The notes: a model not told the origin generated them from the letters alone. DNA of 46,945 bases from an uncultured beta proteobacterium (GCA_903859155.1 CAIOLO010000145.1:1-46945), one strand, 5' to 3'. Positions 1 through 9,056 are shown, counted from the stretch's first letter. Translations and numbers: made by a program.

Positions 1-1
1 G

Positions 2-526
2 GCCAATACCTATCGCGCCTACCTCCTGGAAACCCGCGAATTCGAACCGCGCGAGACTCTGGCCGATCTCATGGAGAGTCATTATCTGAGCGCCTATTTC
101 GGCGGCAACGAAAAGAATCTGGATTTCGCTCGAAAACTGATCCTGGCCAAGCAGCGCAAAGCGGCGCTGGCCTTGAACGAGACGATACGGGTGCTGGGCA
201 GTAGCGCCGACCCGCGCCGCGTGATCGGGCAGATCGCGCGCGAATTCGATATCCGGCATCTGGCGGTGAACAAGCAGAAGATTGCGGCGCTGCTTCCCGA
301 GGCCAGGGCCGCCACGGCCTCTTCCGGCTTGTTCACGCAACTGCTGGACGAACTGGGCGGCGCGTTTGCCTCCGAAGGCGAGGACCTTCCCCGGAACCGG
401 CCCGTGGAGGGGCCGCCCTGCAAGGCGGAATTCGACGGCAGGAATTTCATTTTCCGCTCGGAAAATGAATTCCGCTCGTGGTTCAGGCGCGACGTCCTGC
501 CGGTTGCTGAGCAGCTTGCCCTTTAG
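2..526 (+). CDS. Unidentified protein, 5' end outside window
   Basis: The frame is open from base 2 to the stop at 524-526, giving at least 174 residues, so the true start probably lies left of the window; the internal ATG at 71 has no obvious ribosome binding site. The visible part is charged and soluble, with no membrane segment or signal peptide. It looks mostly helical (many Ala, Leu, Arg, Glu) and has a short C-terminal section rich in Phe, Arg and Glu. I do not recognise the family. It converges on the methyltransferase-like gene that follows, with only 27 bases between the two stop codons. Confidence 0.6.
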   Translation, partial: ANTYRAYLLETREFEPRETLADLMESHYLSAYFGGNEKNLDFARKLILAKQRKAALALNETIRVLGSSADPRRVIGQIAREFDIRHLAVNKQKIAALLPEARAATASSGLFTQLLDELGGAFASEGEDLPRNRPVEGPPCKAEFDGRNFIFRSENEFRSWFRRDVLPVAEQLAL

Positions 527-553
527 GGGAAACGGAAAAGAACTTCGCCGGCG

Positions 554-1960
554 TTAATCCGGGCGCCGCGATATCACGTACGACTCGTCCCAGAACCACA
601 ATCCGCCGTGCTTGCGCACCACTTCGCGCGTGACATCCAGGTAGCGCCGGTCGCTGATCACGCCTTCGAGGCGCGCGTCCTCTATCTGCCCGACATAAAT
701 CGCGGCGTTCCAGGCGGCGAACAGTGTCGAGGTGCCGATGGATTCGGTCACCTCGCTCGGCAGGGAATGCATCTGGTAGCGGAACAGCGAGCGTGCATCC
801 GAGTAGGTATTGAAATTGTAGTTGCGTGCCGTATTGCCCAGTTCCGATTTCACCGCTTTCAGCAATTGATGGCGGTCATGGATGTAGGGATTCTCTCCCG
901 GCCATATGCCCTGGAGTATTTCCAGTCCCGGGTCGTTGCCGTGCGAATGTATCGATAACAACCGTCCGCCGGGGCCGAGGCTGCGCGCCAGCGGCGTGAG
1001 CACGCGCTTGACCTTGAAATCCAGCGGTGCCCGCGCCCGGAACGGCTGTGACGCCAGGACCAGGTCGTAATCCGCCCGACCGGCGCCGCGCCTGGGTATG
1101 ACCTGATCGAGCAGAAAACGGTGATCCTCGCGATAAATAACCATGACCGCGGGCCTGTCGTAGACCGGATTGCCGCTCTTCCTGCTCGGCGAGGTACGCC
1201 AGTTTTCCGCCAGGAACGGTTGCAGCGCGGTGACCTGTTCCTCGAACTCGTGGGAGGTTTTGCCCGAGAGCGCGACTTCATGCCACACCAGGCTGGTCGC
1301 CTCGGTGAGCGACTGCGGCACCAGCCATGGTGCATCCATGTAATTCATGTTGGTGAGAACCAGCACCGTTGCCGGATGCTCGAAGAACCGGTCCGGCATC
1401 TTCTCCAGCGCCAGGCGCACATCCTCCAGGCTGATTTCCTTGCCGACGATGTAGAACGGCATCGACTGGAAGCGGTTGTGCATGGCCCGCATCACCCGCG
1501 TGAGCACGGTGCCGTCGCCGATGCCCGCGTCGAATATCCGCACCGCCGGCGGGCGCGGGCGAAGGTTGCTCAGTTCGCCGCTGACGCGGTCGGCGACCAC
1601 CCATTTTTCGGAACAGGTGTTGACGAACAGCAGGTATTTCTGGCGGTTGTCGAAAAAGCGGAAATTCTTTCCTTCGGTGGCCGGATTGAGAGGATCGCCC
1701 TCCGCCGCCACCGGCGAGGTGTCGCCGCCGGCGCGGCGCGGTTTCACCAGGAACGGGCGGCCATTGGAATCGGCAGGCGGCGGGTTCGTGTTGATGAAAT
1801 TGCGGATCCGCTCCAGGGTTGCGGCAGTTATCCTGCCGCCGTCGCGCATGCGGTTGACGAATTTGCCGTCGTTGACCGCCAGTTTGCCGAAGGTCGATTC
1901 GGCCATGCCGGCGTTGCGGCAGTATTCGGTGATCTCCTGCAGTAATTCCACCGCGTCCAT
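554..1960 (-). CDS. HTH plus SAM-dependent methyltransferase-like protein
   Basis: This 468-residue protein has two parts. Residues 5-60 look like a small helix-turn-helix module (motif AESTFGKLAVNDG, then a second basic helix). Residues 130-460 contain a Rossmann-type methyltransferase motif I, FDAGIGDGTVL, near residue 142, with a later acidic and aromatic region that could bind substrate. The methyltransferase fold is seen from the motif; the substrate is unknown. The ATG at 1960 is the natural start, since translation reads directly into the HTH. A perfect 7-bp inverted repeat lies 74 bases upstream, compatible with autoregulation (inference). It could instead be a regulator that merely kept the fold. 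Confidence 0.6.
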   Translation of the reverse strand: MDAVELLQEITEYCRNAGMAESTFGKLAVNDGKFVNRMRDGGRITAATLERIRNFINTNPPPADSNGRPFLVKPRRAGGDTSPVAAEGDPLNPATEGKNFRFFDNRQKYLLFVNTCSEKWVVADRVSGELSNLRPRPPAVRIFDAGIGDGTVLTRVMRAMHNRFQSMPFYIVGKEISLEDVRLALEKMPDRFFEHPATVLVLTNMNYMDAPWLVPQSLTEATSLVWHEVALSGKTSHEFEEQVTALQPFLAENWRTSPSRKSGNPVYDRPAVMVIYREDHRFLLDQVIPRRGAGRADYDLVLASQPFRARAPLDFKVKRVLTPLARSLGPGGRLLSIHSHGNDPGLEILQGIWPGENPYIHDRHQLLKAVKSELGNTARNYNFNTYSDARSLFRYQMHSLPSEVTESIGTSTLFAAWNAAIYVGQIEDARLEGVISDRRYLDVTREVVRKHGGLWFWDESYVISRRPD

Positions 1961-2033
1961 ATCCCCCTCCCGAGAGCCATTATTGCGCGGCAGATTCTCG
2001 GATCAGGTGGGCAGCTTTGTCAACCAATTTATA

Positions 2034-2052
2034 TCCCACCAAATGGGTGGGA
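2034..2052. promoter_or_regulatory. Palindrome, possible operator
   Basis: TCCCACC and GGTGGGA form a perfect 7-bp inverted repeat around a 5-base centre. Part of the right half, AAATGGGTG (2041-2049), recurs at 2093-2101, 52 bases away. The elements sit between the start of the HTH-methyltransferase (1960) and the end of the Bug gene (2220). I read this as a candidate operator or promoter region for the minus-strand gene; the binding protein is unknown. The rest of 1961-2219 shows no gene. Confidence 0.35.
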
Positions 2053-2219
2053 ATGTGAGTGGGATGTTGTGTGAATGGTAAGTAAATGAATTAAATGGGT
2101 GTTTGTAATGGCGCTGTTGGGCGCCGGGCAATCTCTACCATTTTCCCTTGGGCAAGCAGCAGCATCCGTGCCCGATTGCCGGAAGGGTCTGCGATTGCGC
2201 ATGCGGGCTTGCGTGCCGG

Positions 2220-3194
2220 CTACTGTCCCTTGTAACCGGCATCCTTGACCACCTTGGCCAGCACTTCGGCGACTTTGCGGTCGGCTTTCATGAACTCGGC
2301 CATTTCATCCGGGGTATTGCCGATGACGTCGTAATAGAAAGCATTGATATATTTCTCCAGGTAATCGGGGCTCTTGATGATCGTCACGATCTCGTGATTG
2401 ACACGTGTGATTGCCTCGCGTGGCGCGCGCCCCGAGGCGACGACGCCGAACCAGTTGCGAATATTGAGATTGAATCCCTGCTCGATATAGGTTCCCACCT
2501 CGGGGAACGCCTTGATGCGCGAGGTGCCGTTGACAGCCAGCACTTTGATCTTGCCGGCCTTGGCGTGGGGCAATGCGATGTTGGGTACGGCAACCGCCAT
2601 GTTGACTTCGTTGGCGAGCACCGCCTGAAGCGCGGGACCGCTGCCTTTATAGGGTATGTGGACGATTTTCGTCCCCAGTTCCTGGTTGATCGCCTCGACC
2701 AGTTGATGCGCGCCGCCGCCTTCGCCAAAGGATCCGAAATTGAGCTTTCCAGGATTGGCCCGGGCATAGGCAATCATTTCGCGAAAATTGCCAAACGGCG
2801 AAGCGCCGCTTGCCATCAGCACCGGCCGGATCGCCACAAGCTGCGTGACCGGCGCGAGGTCGCGCTCCAGATTGAAGGGCAGATCCATCAGGTAAGGCAG
2901 TACCGTGAGGTCGTTGGACACGGTGCACAGGATGTGCGCATCGACGCCCGCCGTGGCGCAGGCATTCATGCCGACGGTACCGGTGGCGCCGGCCCGGTTT
3001 TCGACGATCACCGGCTGCCCCATCGCCTTGGACAGCGCGGGCTGAATGCCGCGCGCCAGCGGATCCTGCGGACCGCCTGCGGGAAAGGGCACGATGATGG
3101 TGATCGTTTTGTTCGGAAAAGTTTGCGCGAAACCTGGGGGAGTGCCCAGACCGAGTACCAGCGCCGCGACAGAAATCGAGATTGACCGGACCAT
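2220..3194 (-). CDS. TTT-type periplasmic solute receptor (Bug/TctC family)
   Basis: This 324-residue secreted receptor binds a small carboxylate and would hand it to a TctA/TctB membrane permease; no such permease is encoded in the window. A signal peptide ends near residue 24 (before QTFPNK). The family hallmarks are visible: FPNKTITIIVPFPAGG at the mature N terminus, VIENRAGATGTVG near residue 80, the HIPYKGSGPA loop near 180, and a C-terminal region ending VVKDAGYKGQ. The start is fixed by a GGAG ribosome binding site 8 bases upstream and by a good promoter at 3237-3266. It stands alone between the HTH-methyltransferase and a receptor remnant, so its ligand cannot be inferred. Confidence 0.93.
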   Translation of the reverse strand: MVRSISISVAALVLGLGTPPGFAQTFPNKTITIIVPFPAGGPQDPLARGIQPALSKAMGQPVIVENRAGATGTVGMNACATAGVDAHILCTVSNDLTVLPYLMDLPFNLERDLAPVTQLVAIRPVLMASGASPFGNFREMIAYARANPGKLNFGSFGEGGGAHQLVEAINQELGTKIVHIPYKGSGPALQAVLANEVNMAVAVPNIALPHAKAGKIKVLAVNGTSRIKAFPEVGTYIEQGFNLNIRNWFGVVASGRAPREAITRVNHEIVTIIKSPDYLEKYINAFYYDVIGNTPDEMAEFMKADRKVAEVLAKVVKDAGYKGQ

Positions 3195-3236
3195 GCTTCT
3201 GCTCCTTGTGGTATCTGCAATGGACTTGCAGGCGGC

Positions 3237-3266
3237 AAATTACTCTGGCGAATAACCCGGTGTCAA
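3237..3266 (-). promoter_or_regulatory. Sigma70-type promoter of the Bug gene
   Basis: On the minus strand a consensus -35 TTGACA (3261-3266) is followed after 18 bp by TAATTT (3237-3242). Predicted transcription starts near 3230, giving a leader of about 35 nt to the ATG at 3194. The surrounding 43 bases (3226-3268) match 9074-9116 at 34 of 43 positions without gaps, so the two promoters appear to be duplicates. Confidence 0.6.
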
Positions 3267-3306
3267 TGCGGGATGCGGATATGCGGGGTGCGGACTGTCG
3301 GCTGCC

Positions 3307-3570
3307 TCATTCGTCGGCCTTGATGCCCAGGTGCCGGATGTGAGCGGCCCATTTCTCCCGCTCGGCCTTGAGCCGCGCGGCAAACTCTTCGGGAGTATTG
3401 AAGATAGGCACCAGCACCATGGCATCGAGCCGCGCGGCAAGCCCGGGAAATTTTTGCGCCAAGCCGGACGCATATACAATGTTCCCGGACTTTGGAGCAG
3501 AAAAAATTTCATTGGCGCGGCCAATGGCCTTCACAATACTTCCAAGAGTCGCAGCGGGGATAACCGCTGC
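3307..3570 (-). pseudogene. C-terminal remnant of a Bug/TctC receptor gene
   Basis: The minus frame ending at 3307 encodes the typical last 75-85 residues of a Bug receptor: PAATLGSIVKAIGRANE, then ARLDAMVLVPIFNTPEEFAARL, then the terminal HIRHLGIKADE. These match the C-terminal helices that close lobe 2. No signal peptide or first lobe precedes it; upstream, the frame runs into the divergent Bug gene at 3649 and loses similarity near 3570. There is no plausible start or ribosome binding site, so I call it a truncated gene. It may be the tail of the gene whose head survives at 8947-9056. Confidence 0.7.
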
Positions 3571-3648
3571 GGCGCGTGCCGGCGCAGCCTTCCGGCACGG
3601 TCGCAGGTTTTTGATCCATTCATTGAATTTGCCGATTGAGGAGAACTG

Positions 3649-4644
3649 ATGAGCCCATTGAAACGCGTTCTGCTGCTGGCGCTGGTGAGCGCACCCTTGC
3701 TGCATCTGCAAGATGGCCTGGCACAGCAGGCTTATCCTTCGGGCCCGATCCGGGTGATTGTGCCCACCGCCGCCGGTGGACCCACCGACATCGTCCTGCG
3801 CGGTCTCAGCCAGGGTTTTGCCGCCCGCAACGGCCAGAGCCTGGTGATCGAGAACCGGCCCGGCGCCAATACGATCATCGCGGCCGAGGCCTGCGCGAAG
3901 GCGCCGCCCGATGGCTACACCCTGTGCACCTTTCCAAAGTCCACGATTTCACTCAACCCGGTCCTGTACCGCAATCAGAAACTTCCTTATGACGCCGAGA
4001 AGAGTTTCGAGCCGATCACCAATCTGGTGGTCGGGCAGCAGGTCCTGGTGATGCATCCTTCCATTCCGGGCAACAGCTTCAGGGAACTGGTGGCCTACTC
4101 GAAACAGAATCCGAGCAAGATCAACTATGCCTCCGCCGGCATAGGCTCGAATGTGCATCTGACCATGGAACGGATGATGCTCGAGACCGGTGCCAGATTC
4201 ACCCACGTACCCTACAAGGCCGCCTCGGAAGCCCCGCTGGCATTCGAACGCGGCGATGTGCATCTGATGTACCTGATCATCGGCAATCCCGGCGTGATGG
4301 AGCAGATCAGGTCCGGTCAGAGCAAGCCGTTGCTCACCTCGACCGATGCCCGCAACCCCATGCTTCCCGAAGTGCCCACATTCGCCGAAGCAGGGCTTTC
4401 CAGCCTCGATGCGCGCAACTGGTTCGGCCTGTTCGCGCCGGCCGGCACGCCCAAGGAGATAGTCGCCAAACTCAGCGCAGACATGGTCGCCATCCTGCGT
4501 ACGCCTGCGTTCAAGGACAGGTTTCTCACCCCGATCGGCATGGAGGCCATCGGCGGTACTCCCGAGGAATTCGCCAGGTTTCTCGTCGACGATCGCAGGC
4601 GCGGCGCGGAACTGGTCAGGATTTCCGGCGCGCGGCTGGATTGA
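3649..4644 (+). CDS. TTT-type periplasmic solute receptor (Bug/TctC family)
   Basis: This is a 331-residue receptor with a signal peptide cleaved around residue 26 (LAQQAYPSGPI follows). Bug landmarks are present: VIVPTAAGGPTDIV after the first strand, VIENRPGANTIIA near residue 68, FTHVPYKAASEAP near 185, and the NWFGLFAPAGTPKEIV stretch near 258. It starts at an ATG preceded by GAGGAG 6 bases away. It overlaps the upstream end of the decayed minus-strand receptor and converges on the ThDP-dependent enzyme gene, with 30 bases between stops. It is transcribed away from the minus-strand catabolic operon but may supply its substrate. Confidence 0.93.
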   Translation: MSPLKRVLLLALVSAPLLHLQDGLAQQAYPSGPIRVIVPTAAGGPTDIVLRGLSQGFAARNGQSLVIENRPGANTIIAAEACAKAPPDGYTLCTFPKSTISLNPVLYRNQKLPYDAEKSFEPITNLVVGQQVLVMHPSIPGNSFRELVAYSKQNPSKINYASAGIGSNVHLTMERMMLETGARFTHVPYKAASEAPLAFERGDVHLMYLIIGNPGVMEQIRSGQSKPLLTSTDARNPMLPEVPTFAEAGLSSLDARNWFGLFAPAGTPKEIVAKLSADMVAILRTPAFKDRFLTPIGMEAIGGTPEEFARFLVDDRRRGAELVRISGARLD

Positions 4645-4674
4645 CCGGCGGCGGCCGGGCGCTGGCGGCGAGGT

Positions 4675-6387
4675 TCAACTGCACACGACGTTGAGCAGCG
4701 CCTGGCGCCCCTCGATGTTGACTGCCTTCAGCGCGCGTTCGAGCGCGGGCAGCAACTGGTCCGGCGCGCTGACTTTCTCCCCATAGCCGCCGGCCACTTC
4801 CACGGCTTTTTCGTAGTGGTTCGCCGTGTCGAGGTAGGTGAGCGGCGGGCGGCTCGATTTTCTGGCGTAGCCATCGGGCATGACGCGGTTGGTGGAATTG
4901 CGCACCGCCTGCCAGACACTGTTGTTGAAAACGATGTGCAATACCGGCAGGTTCGATTCCGCAGACACAAAGTGAGAGGAGAGCGGATTGCCGAACATGT
5001 ACGAGCCGTCGCCATAGGCGCCGATCACCAGCTTGTCGGGGCTGGCGAGCTTGGCGCCGAGCGCCGTGCCCATGCCCGCTCCGAGCCCCGAAGCGGCGGT
5101 GGCGCTGAACAGTGTCGCCGGGCTGGTAGTCGTGAGATATTCCTGCATCAATCCGGATTCGGTGACCACCACGGTGTCGTCGCCCTTGACCTGGTCGATG
5201 CAATGGCTGATCCAGGCAGGATGGATCAACGCGCGGTCCCGGTTAGCCTGCAACAGGCGCGCGCGCTCCTCCAGCATGCGCTCGCGGCGCACCGCGAGCG
5301 CGGCGCGGCGTGCGTCGACTCGTCCCGCCTTGACCCTGGCCGCGCCGCTCATGGCGTCGGCCAGTTGATCGAGCCCGAGCCCGATGGCCGAGGTCAGCGC
5401 AATGTCGCTTTGATGGCCGCGGATCGGAATGGCGCTGTAGAGCGGGTCCGGGGCCATGTTGATCACTGTCGCGCCTTCGCGCAATTTGTGCTGGTGCGGC
5501 AGCCACGGCACCACGGAATCGAGCACCAGGATCACGTCCGCCTCGCCCAGCATGGGAGCGGGATCGAACCCCAGATTCATGGGATGGTCGGTGGGCAGCG
5601 AAACGAAGCGGTTGCGGTATTGGATGACCGGCAGCGCATGGCGTTCTGCCAGTCGCGCCAGCGCTGCCATGACATCGAGGGCGCGGCCGGCCGATGCGGC
5701 GATGATCAGGGGCGCCTCGGCGTTCGCCAGCAGGGTTGCGACGCGCTCGAGCGTCACCGGGTCGGGTGCGGGCGGCGAAGCCGGCTGCAGCCCGGCGCGC
5801 GCGCGATAGGTGAAATGATCCATGCGGCGCGCGATCACCTCGCGCGGCAGGGTGAGATATACCGGGCCGAGCGGTTCCGATCGCGCAATCGACAGTGCGC
5901 GATCCACCACGGTCTCAAGCTGTTCGGCATTGCGAAGCTCATAGTCCCATTTGACGCTTTCGCGCAGCATCCCCGCCTGGTCGAACATCTCCTGCGTCCA
6001 GTTGATGTCCATGTCGCGGTGGCCCTGGAAGCTGTCTTCGTTGATCGGCGTGCGCCCGGCTGAAAAAAGCATGGGTACGCCGCCGCGCGCCGCATTCATC
6101 AGGCCCAGCAATCCGTTCGCGGTGCCCACGTTGGTGTGCACCATGACCGCCTGGGCGCGTCCTGACACGAGGTAGTGGCCGATCGCCATGTGCATCGCGG
6201 TGTTCTCGTGCGGACAGGTGATCGGCGTCGGATGCGGCGCGCCGGTCGCCTGAGCCTTGCTCAGGGCTTCGATGATCGGGCCGAAATCCGAGCCGGCGTT
6301 GGCGAACAGATAATCGATGCCGCGTTCGGCCAGCAGCGTGATATAGGCATCGGCAACGGTGACGTCGGAGAGGATTTTTGTGCTCAT
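4675..6387 (-). CDS. Thiamine-diphosphate-dependent enzyme, acetolactate synthase/benzoylformate decarboxylase superfamily
   Basis: At 570 residues it has the full three-domain architecture of the ALS-like ThDP family. The N-terminal Pyr domain has the catalytic glutamate in CPHENTAMHMAIG (about residue 60). The central domain carries VILVLDSVVPW. The PP domain has the metal/ThDP signature GDGSYMFGN near residue 460 followed by FNNSVW. Family members decarboxylate or carboligate 2-oxo acids; the substrate here is unknown. Its ATG overlaps the stop of the FAD oxidoreductase gene by 4 bases, so the two are translationally coupled. The pairing suggests a dehydrogenated or 2-oxo intermediate is passed on (inference). 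Confidence 0.9.
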   Translation of the reverse strand: MSTKILSDVTVADAYITLLAERGIDYLFANAGSDFGPIIEALSKAQATGAPHPTPITCPHENTAMHMAIGHYLVSGRAQAVMVHTNVGTANGLLGLMNAARGGVPMLFSAGRTPINEDSFQGHRDMDINWTQEMFDQAGMLRESVKWDYELRNAEQLETVVDRALSIARSEPLGPVYLTLPREVIARRMDHFTYRARAGLQPASPPAPDPVTLERVATLLANAEAPLIIAASAGRALDVMAALARLAERHALPVIQYRNRFVSLPTDHPMNLGFDPAPMLGEADVILVLDSVVPWLPHQHKLREGATVINMAPDPLYSAIPIRGHQSDIALTSAIGLGLDQLADAMSGAARVKAGRVDARRAALAVRRERMLEERARLLQANRDRALIHPAWISHCIDQVKGDDTVVVTESGLMQEYLTTTSPATLFSATAASGLGAGMGTALGAKLASPDKLVIGAYGDGSYMFGNPLSSHFVSAESNLPVLHIVFNNSVWQAVRNSTNRVMPDGYARKSSRPPLTYLDTANHYEKAVEVAGGYGEKVSAPDQLLPALERALKAVNIEGRQALLNVVCS

Positions 6388-7859
6388 GATTTCCTGATCT
6401 TGCCGATGAAACCGGTGCCAAAGCCTGCTTCATGCGCAGCCCAGCCCCCGGCCACGCGGCCGCTGAAAAACGACGGTCCTATCATGGTTCCTTCCAGGCC
6501 GGCCTTGCCGTTGATATGGCCGCCGGCCATTCCCGCCACCTCGCCCGCCGCATACAGCCCCGGGATCGGTTCGAAGTGCTTGTCGAGAACGCGGCAGTGC
6601 ATGTCGGTTTTCACCCCGCCCAGATTCTTGCGCGCCAGCGGAAACAGCTGGATGGCCAGGTAGGGCGGTGCGTCGAATTTCTTGCAGGCCTTGAGCGGTT
6701 TGCCAAAGCGCGGTTCGCACGCCAGGCCCGCCTCCAAAGCCCGGTTGTATTGCTCGATTTCGGCAAGGAAGGTCGGCACGTCGACCTCGATTTTGCGTGC
6801 GAGTTCCTCCAGTGTCGGCGCGCTGCGGATGTAGGGAGAACGCTCGAGCAATTCTTCGATCCGGTCGCGCCGGATCTTGTCTCCTTCGCGATAATAAGGA
6901 TCGGCCACCTGCATGTTGGCGGTCATCCGGCTGTCCACGATCGCCCAGGCGTGGGGTGGCGTCTGCCTGAGCAGCGCCGGCGTGGCCGAGGGTGCGCCGG
7001 AGCGCGACTCATCGTGGAAGCGGCGGCCTTCCTGATTGACCCAGATATAGCCGGTGATTCCCCTGAATACCAGCCCGCGGCTTGCCTGCGTCTGGAGGTA
7101 GTCCGGCGTGGCATAGACGTAGAACGAAATGTTTTCCATGTGTGTGAAGAACCCGCCCAGTTCGCGGATCAGGCCGTGACCCAGTCCGGTGGCACCCGGT
7201 CCCGAGCCTTCCATTATCTTGAACGGTTTCAACTCGGGCCTTGCCTGGAGCACCATGTCCAGGTTCGAATTGAATCCTCCGGTGGCGACGATGACCGCCT
7301 TGCTGCGGATTTCCGTGGTCCGGCCGCCGTCAGCGGGCTTTAACCGCACGCCGCCGGCGCGTCCATCGACAGACAGCAGCTTGTCGACGCTGGCGCCGGT
7401 GAAGATTCGTGTCGCACCCTGTGATTTCATGCCGCCGATGAGCGCATTCATCAGCCCCAGTCCGTTGTTGGCCGGGCGATGCCAGCGCGGCACGCTGTTG
7501 CCTTCGTTGCTCTGCAACTCCAGCCATTTGACGCCGTAGGATTCCAGCCAGAAATACAGATCGTGAAGCGCGTGGTCGATGTAATACCGTGCCCATTGTT
7601 CGTCAGCGGCACCCTGCCCGCACTTTATCCAATCGTCAAATGCGAGATCGGGTGAGTCCTGTATCCCCCTGGATTCCTGCAGCGGCGTGCCGGGCACGCA
7701 GCAGCCGCCGCCGGATATGGCCGCCGTGCCGCCGAGGTCGTCAGCCCGTTCAACCAGCGCGACCTTCGCGCCCGTTGCGCCCGCTTCGAGAGCCGCTGCC
7801 ACGCCGGCGGCGCCGCCGCCGATCACGGTAACGTCGTATTGCAGTAATTCAACTGTCAT
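6384..7859 (-). CDS. FAD-dependent oxidoreductase, fumarate reductase/3-ketosteroid dehydrogenase family
   Basis: This 491-residue flavoprotein has a dinucleotide-binding motif VIGGGAAGVAAALEAG at the N terminus, the family segment GGTAAISGGG near residue 45, and the C-terminal flavin-contact motif GLYAAGEVAGMAGG with HINGKAGLEG. That arrangement is the FAD_binding_2 fold used for alpha,beta-desaturation of ketones or reduction of enoates. I chose the ATG at 7859 because AGGAAGGAA lies 7 bases upstream; an in-frame extension to 7928 has no such site and runs into the Bug gene. It sits between the receptor and the ThDP enzyme in one minus-strand operon. The substrate is not identifiable. Confidence 0.9.
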   Translation of the reverse strand: MTVELLQYDVTVIGGGAAGVAAALEAGATGAKVALVERADDLGGTAAISGGGCCVPGTPLQESRGIQDSPDLAFDDWIKCGQGAADEQWARYYIDHALHDLYFWLESYGVKWLELQSNEGNSVPRWHRPANNGLGLMNALIGGMKSQGATRIFTGASVDKLLSVDGRAGGVRLKPADGGRTTEIRSKAVIVATGGFNSNLDMVLQARPELKPFKIMEGSGPGATGLGHGLIRELGGFFTHMENISFYVYATPDYLQTQASRGLVFRGITGYIWVNQEGRRFHDESRSGAPSATPALLRQTPPHAWAIVDSRMTANMQVADPYYREGDKIRRDRIEELLERSPYIRSAPTLEELARKIEVDVPTFLAEIEQYNRALEAGLACEPRFGKPLKACKKFDAPPYLAIQLFPLARKNLGGVKTDMHCRVLDKHFEPIPGLYAAGEVAGMAGGHINGKAGLEGTMIGPSFFSGRVAGGWAAHEAGFGTGFIGKIRKS

Positions 7860-7902
7860 TGTGATTCCTTCCTGTTTGATCCGGTCCGATACGTCCTGGA
7901 GT

Positions 7903-8883
7903 TCATTCCGGTTCGATGCCCGCCGCACGTATCAATTTGGTGTAAATCGGGATTTCGCGGGCGATGCGTTCTGTCATTTCTCCGGGCGTGCTCGTCGTGA
8001 TATCCAGGCTGAATTTGTCGGCCAGCTTGTCGCGGGTCTCCGGCGAGAGCAGCCACTGCACCACCTCCTGGTTGAGGCGGTCGATGATCGGGCGCGGCAC
8101 GCCAGCGGTCGTTTGCAGGCCGAACCAGGTGGAAATATCGTAGCCCGGCACGCCCGACTCCATCACGGTGGGCAGGTTGGGCATTGCGCGCGTGCGCTGT
8201 GTACCCGAGGAGCCCAGCGCGCGCAACTTGCCGCTGCGAATGCTGGGCGCGCTGGTGATCGGGCCTTCGAACATGAGTTGCACCTGGCCTGAAATCATGT
8301 CCACCGAGGCGGGCGCGCTGCCTTTGTAGGGCACATGAACGATGTCCAGATCGGTACGGCTTCTGAACAGTTCCATGGCGAGGTGCTGTCCGCTGCCCAC
8401 GCCTACCGAGGCGTAGGACAATTTGTGCGGATTGGCTTTGATGTAGGCGATGAGTTCCTGCACATTGGTCGCAGGGATGGCAGGGTGTACCAGCAGGTAG
8501 AACGGCGTGGTGAACAACATGCCGACCGCGGCAAAATCCTTGAGGGGGTCATAGGGCAGGGTCTTTTTCGACGCAGTGGTGAAGACCATGCCCGACTGCG
8601 TGCCATAGACCAGCGTATGTCCGTCCGCAGGCGCCTTGGCGGTTGCCTCCAGTGCGATGACCTGGCTCGCGCCGGGGCGATTTTCGATTACCACCGGCTG
8701 TCCGAGGCGCTGGCCCAGGTGTTGACCCATGGCGCGAGCGAAGGTGTCGCCGAGCCCCCCTGTCGTATAGGCCACGATGAACCTGATCGGTTTGCTCGGG
8801 TAAGTTCCCTGTGCCGCGACCTGCGCAGCAACGCAGGGCAGGGCACAGCAAAGCGCGGTCAGTCCGGCTCGGATTGCACTCAT
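7903..8883 (-). CDS. TTT-type periplasmic solute receptor (Bug/TctC family)
   Basis: This is a 326-residue receptor with a signal peptide ending near VAAQVAAQ (residue 25). Visible family features are YPSKPIRFIVAYTTGGLGDT, VIENRPGASQVIA, and VHVPYKGSAPASV, with an internal TWFGLQTTAGVPRPI stretch. The ATG at 8883 has GAGGAAA 7 bases upstream; a longer in-frame reading to 8934 lacks a binding site. It leads the minus-strand operon with the FAD oxidoreductase (43-base gap) and ThDP enzyme, so it probably delivers the pathway substrate. Upstream lies the 5' end of another receptor gene, a remnant. Confidence 0.93.
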   Translation of the reverse strand: MSAIRAGLTALCCALPCVAAQVAAQGTYPSKPIRFIVAYTTGGLGDTFARAMGQHLGQRLGQPVVIENRPGASQVIALEATAKAPADGHTLVYGTQSGMVFTTASKKTLPYDPLKDFAAVGMLFTTPFYLLVHPAIPATNVQELIAYIKANPHKLSYASVGVGSGQHLAMELFRSRTDLDIVHVPYKGSAPASVDMISGQVQLMFEGPITSAPSIRSGKLRALGSSGTQRTRAMPNLPTVMESGVPGYDISTWFGLQTTAGVPRPIIDRLNQEVVQWLLSPETRDKLADKFSLDITTSTPGEMTERIAREIPIYTKLIRAAGIEPE

Positions 8884-8946
8884 CGTTGTTTTCCTCGATG
8901 CAGGGCCCACCAGGTCACTGTAAGCAAAATTCAAATAATCCTGTAC

Positions 8947-9056
8947 GGTGATCGGTTTGCCCGGGAATGTTCAGTGAAACCGGCAGTCAGGCCGGCAATC
9001 GGAGTCAGCACCGCGATGGCTAGCGTGCGTGCCAGAACGATGCGCCTGCCCCTCAT
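8947..9056 (-). pseudogene. N-terminal remnant of a Bug/TctC receptor gene
   Basis: From the ATG at 9056 the minus strand encodes a normal export signal (MRGRRIVLARTLAIAVL, then a small-residue cleavage region). After one frameshift it encodes TFPGKPITV, the signature beginning of a mature Bug receptor. Similarity stops there, about 45 codons in. A promoter at 9085-9114 points at this ATG with a leader of about 22 nt, so this was once a complete gene. The matching C terminus may be at 3307-3570. An alternative is that it is simply a partial duplication. Confidence 0.6.

Noticed and set aside
4816-6063. Long plus-strand frame opposite the ThDP enzyme (also 1121-1945, 2148-3185, 6432-7343, 12434-13762, 17417-18985, 25512-27011)
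   Set aside because: All are antisense to well-supported genes with conserved motifs and show no ribosome binding sites or recognisable domains.
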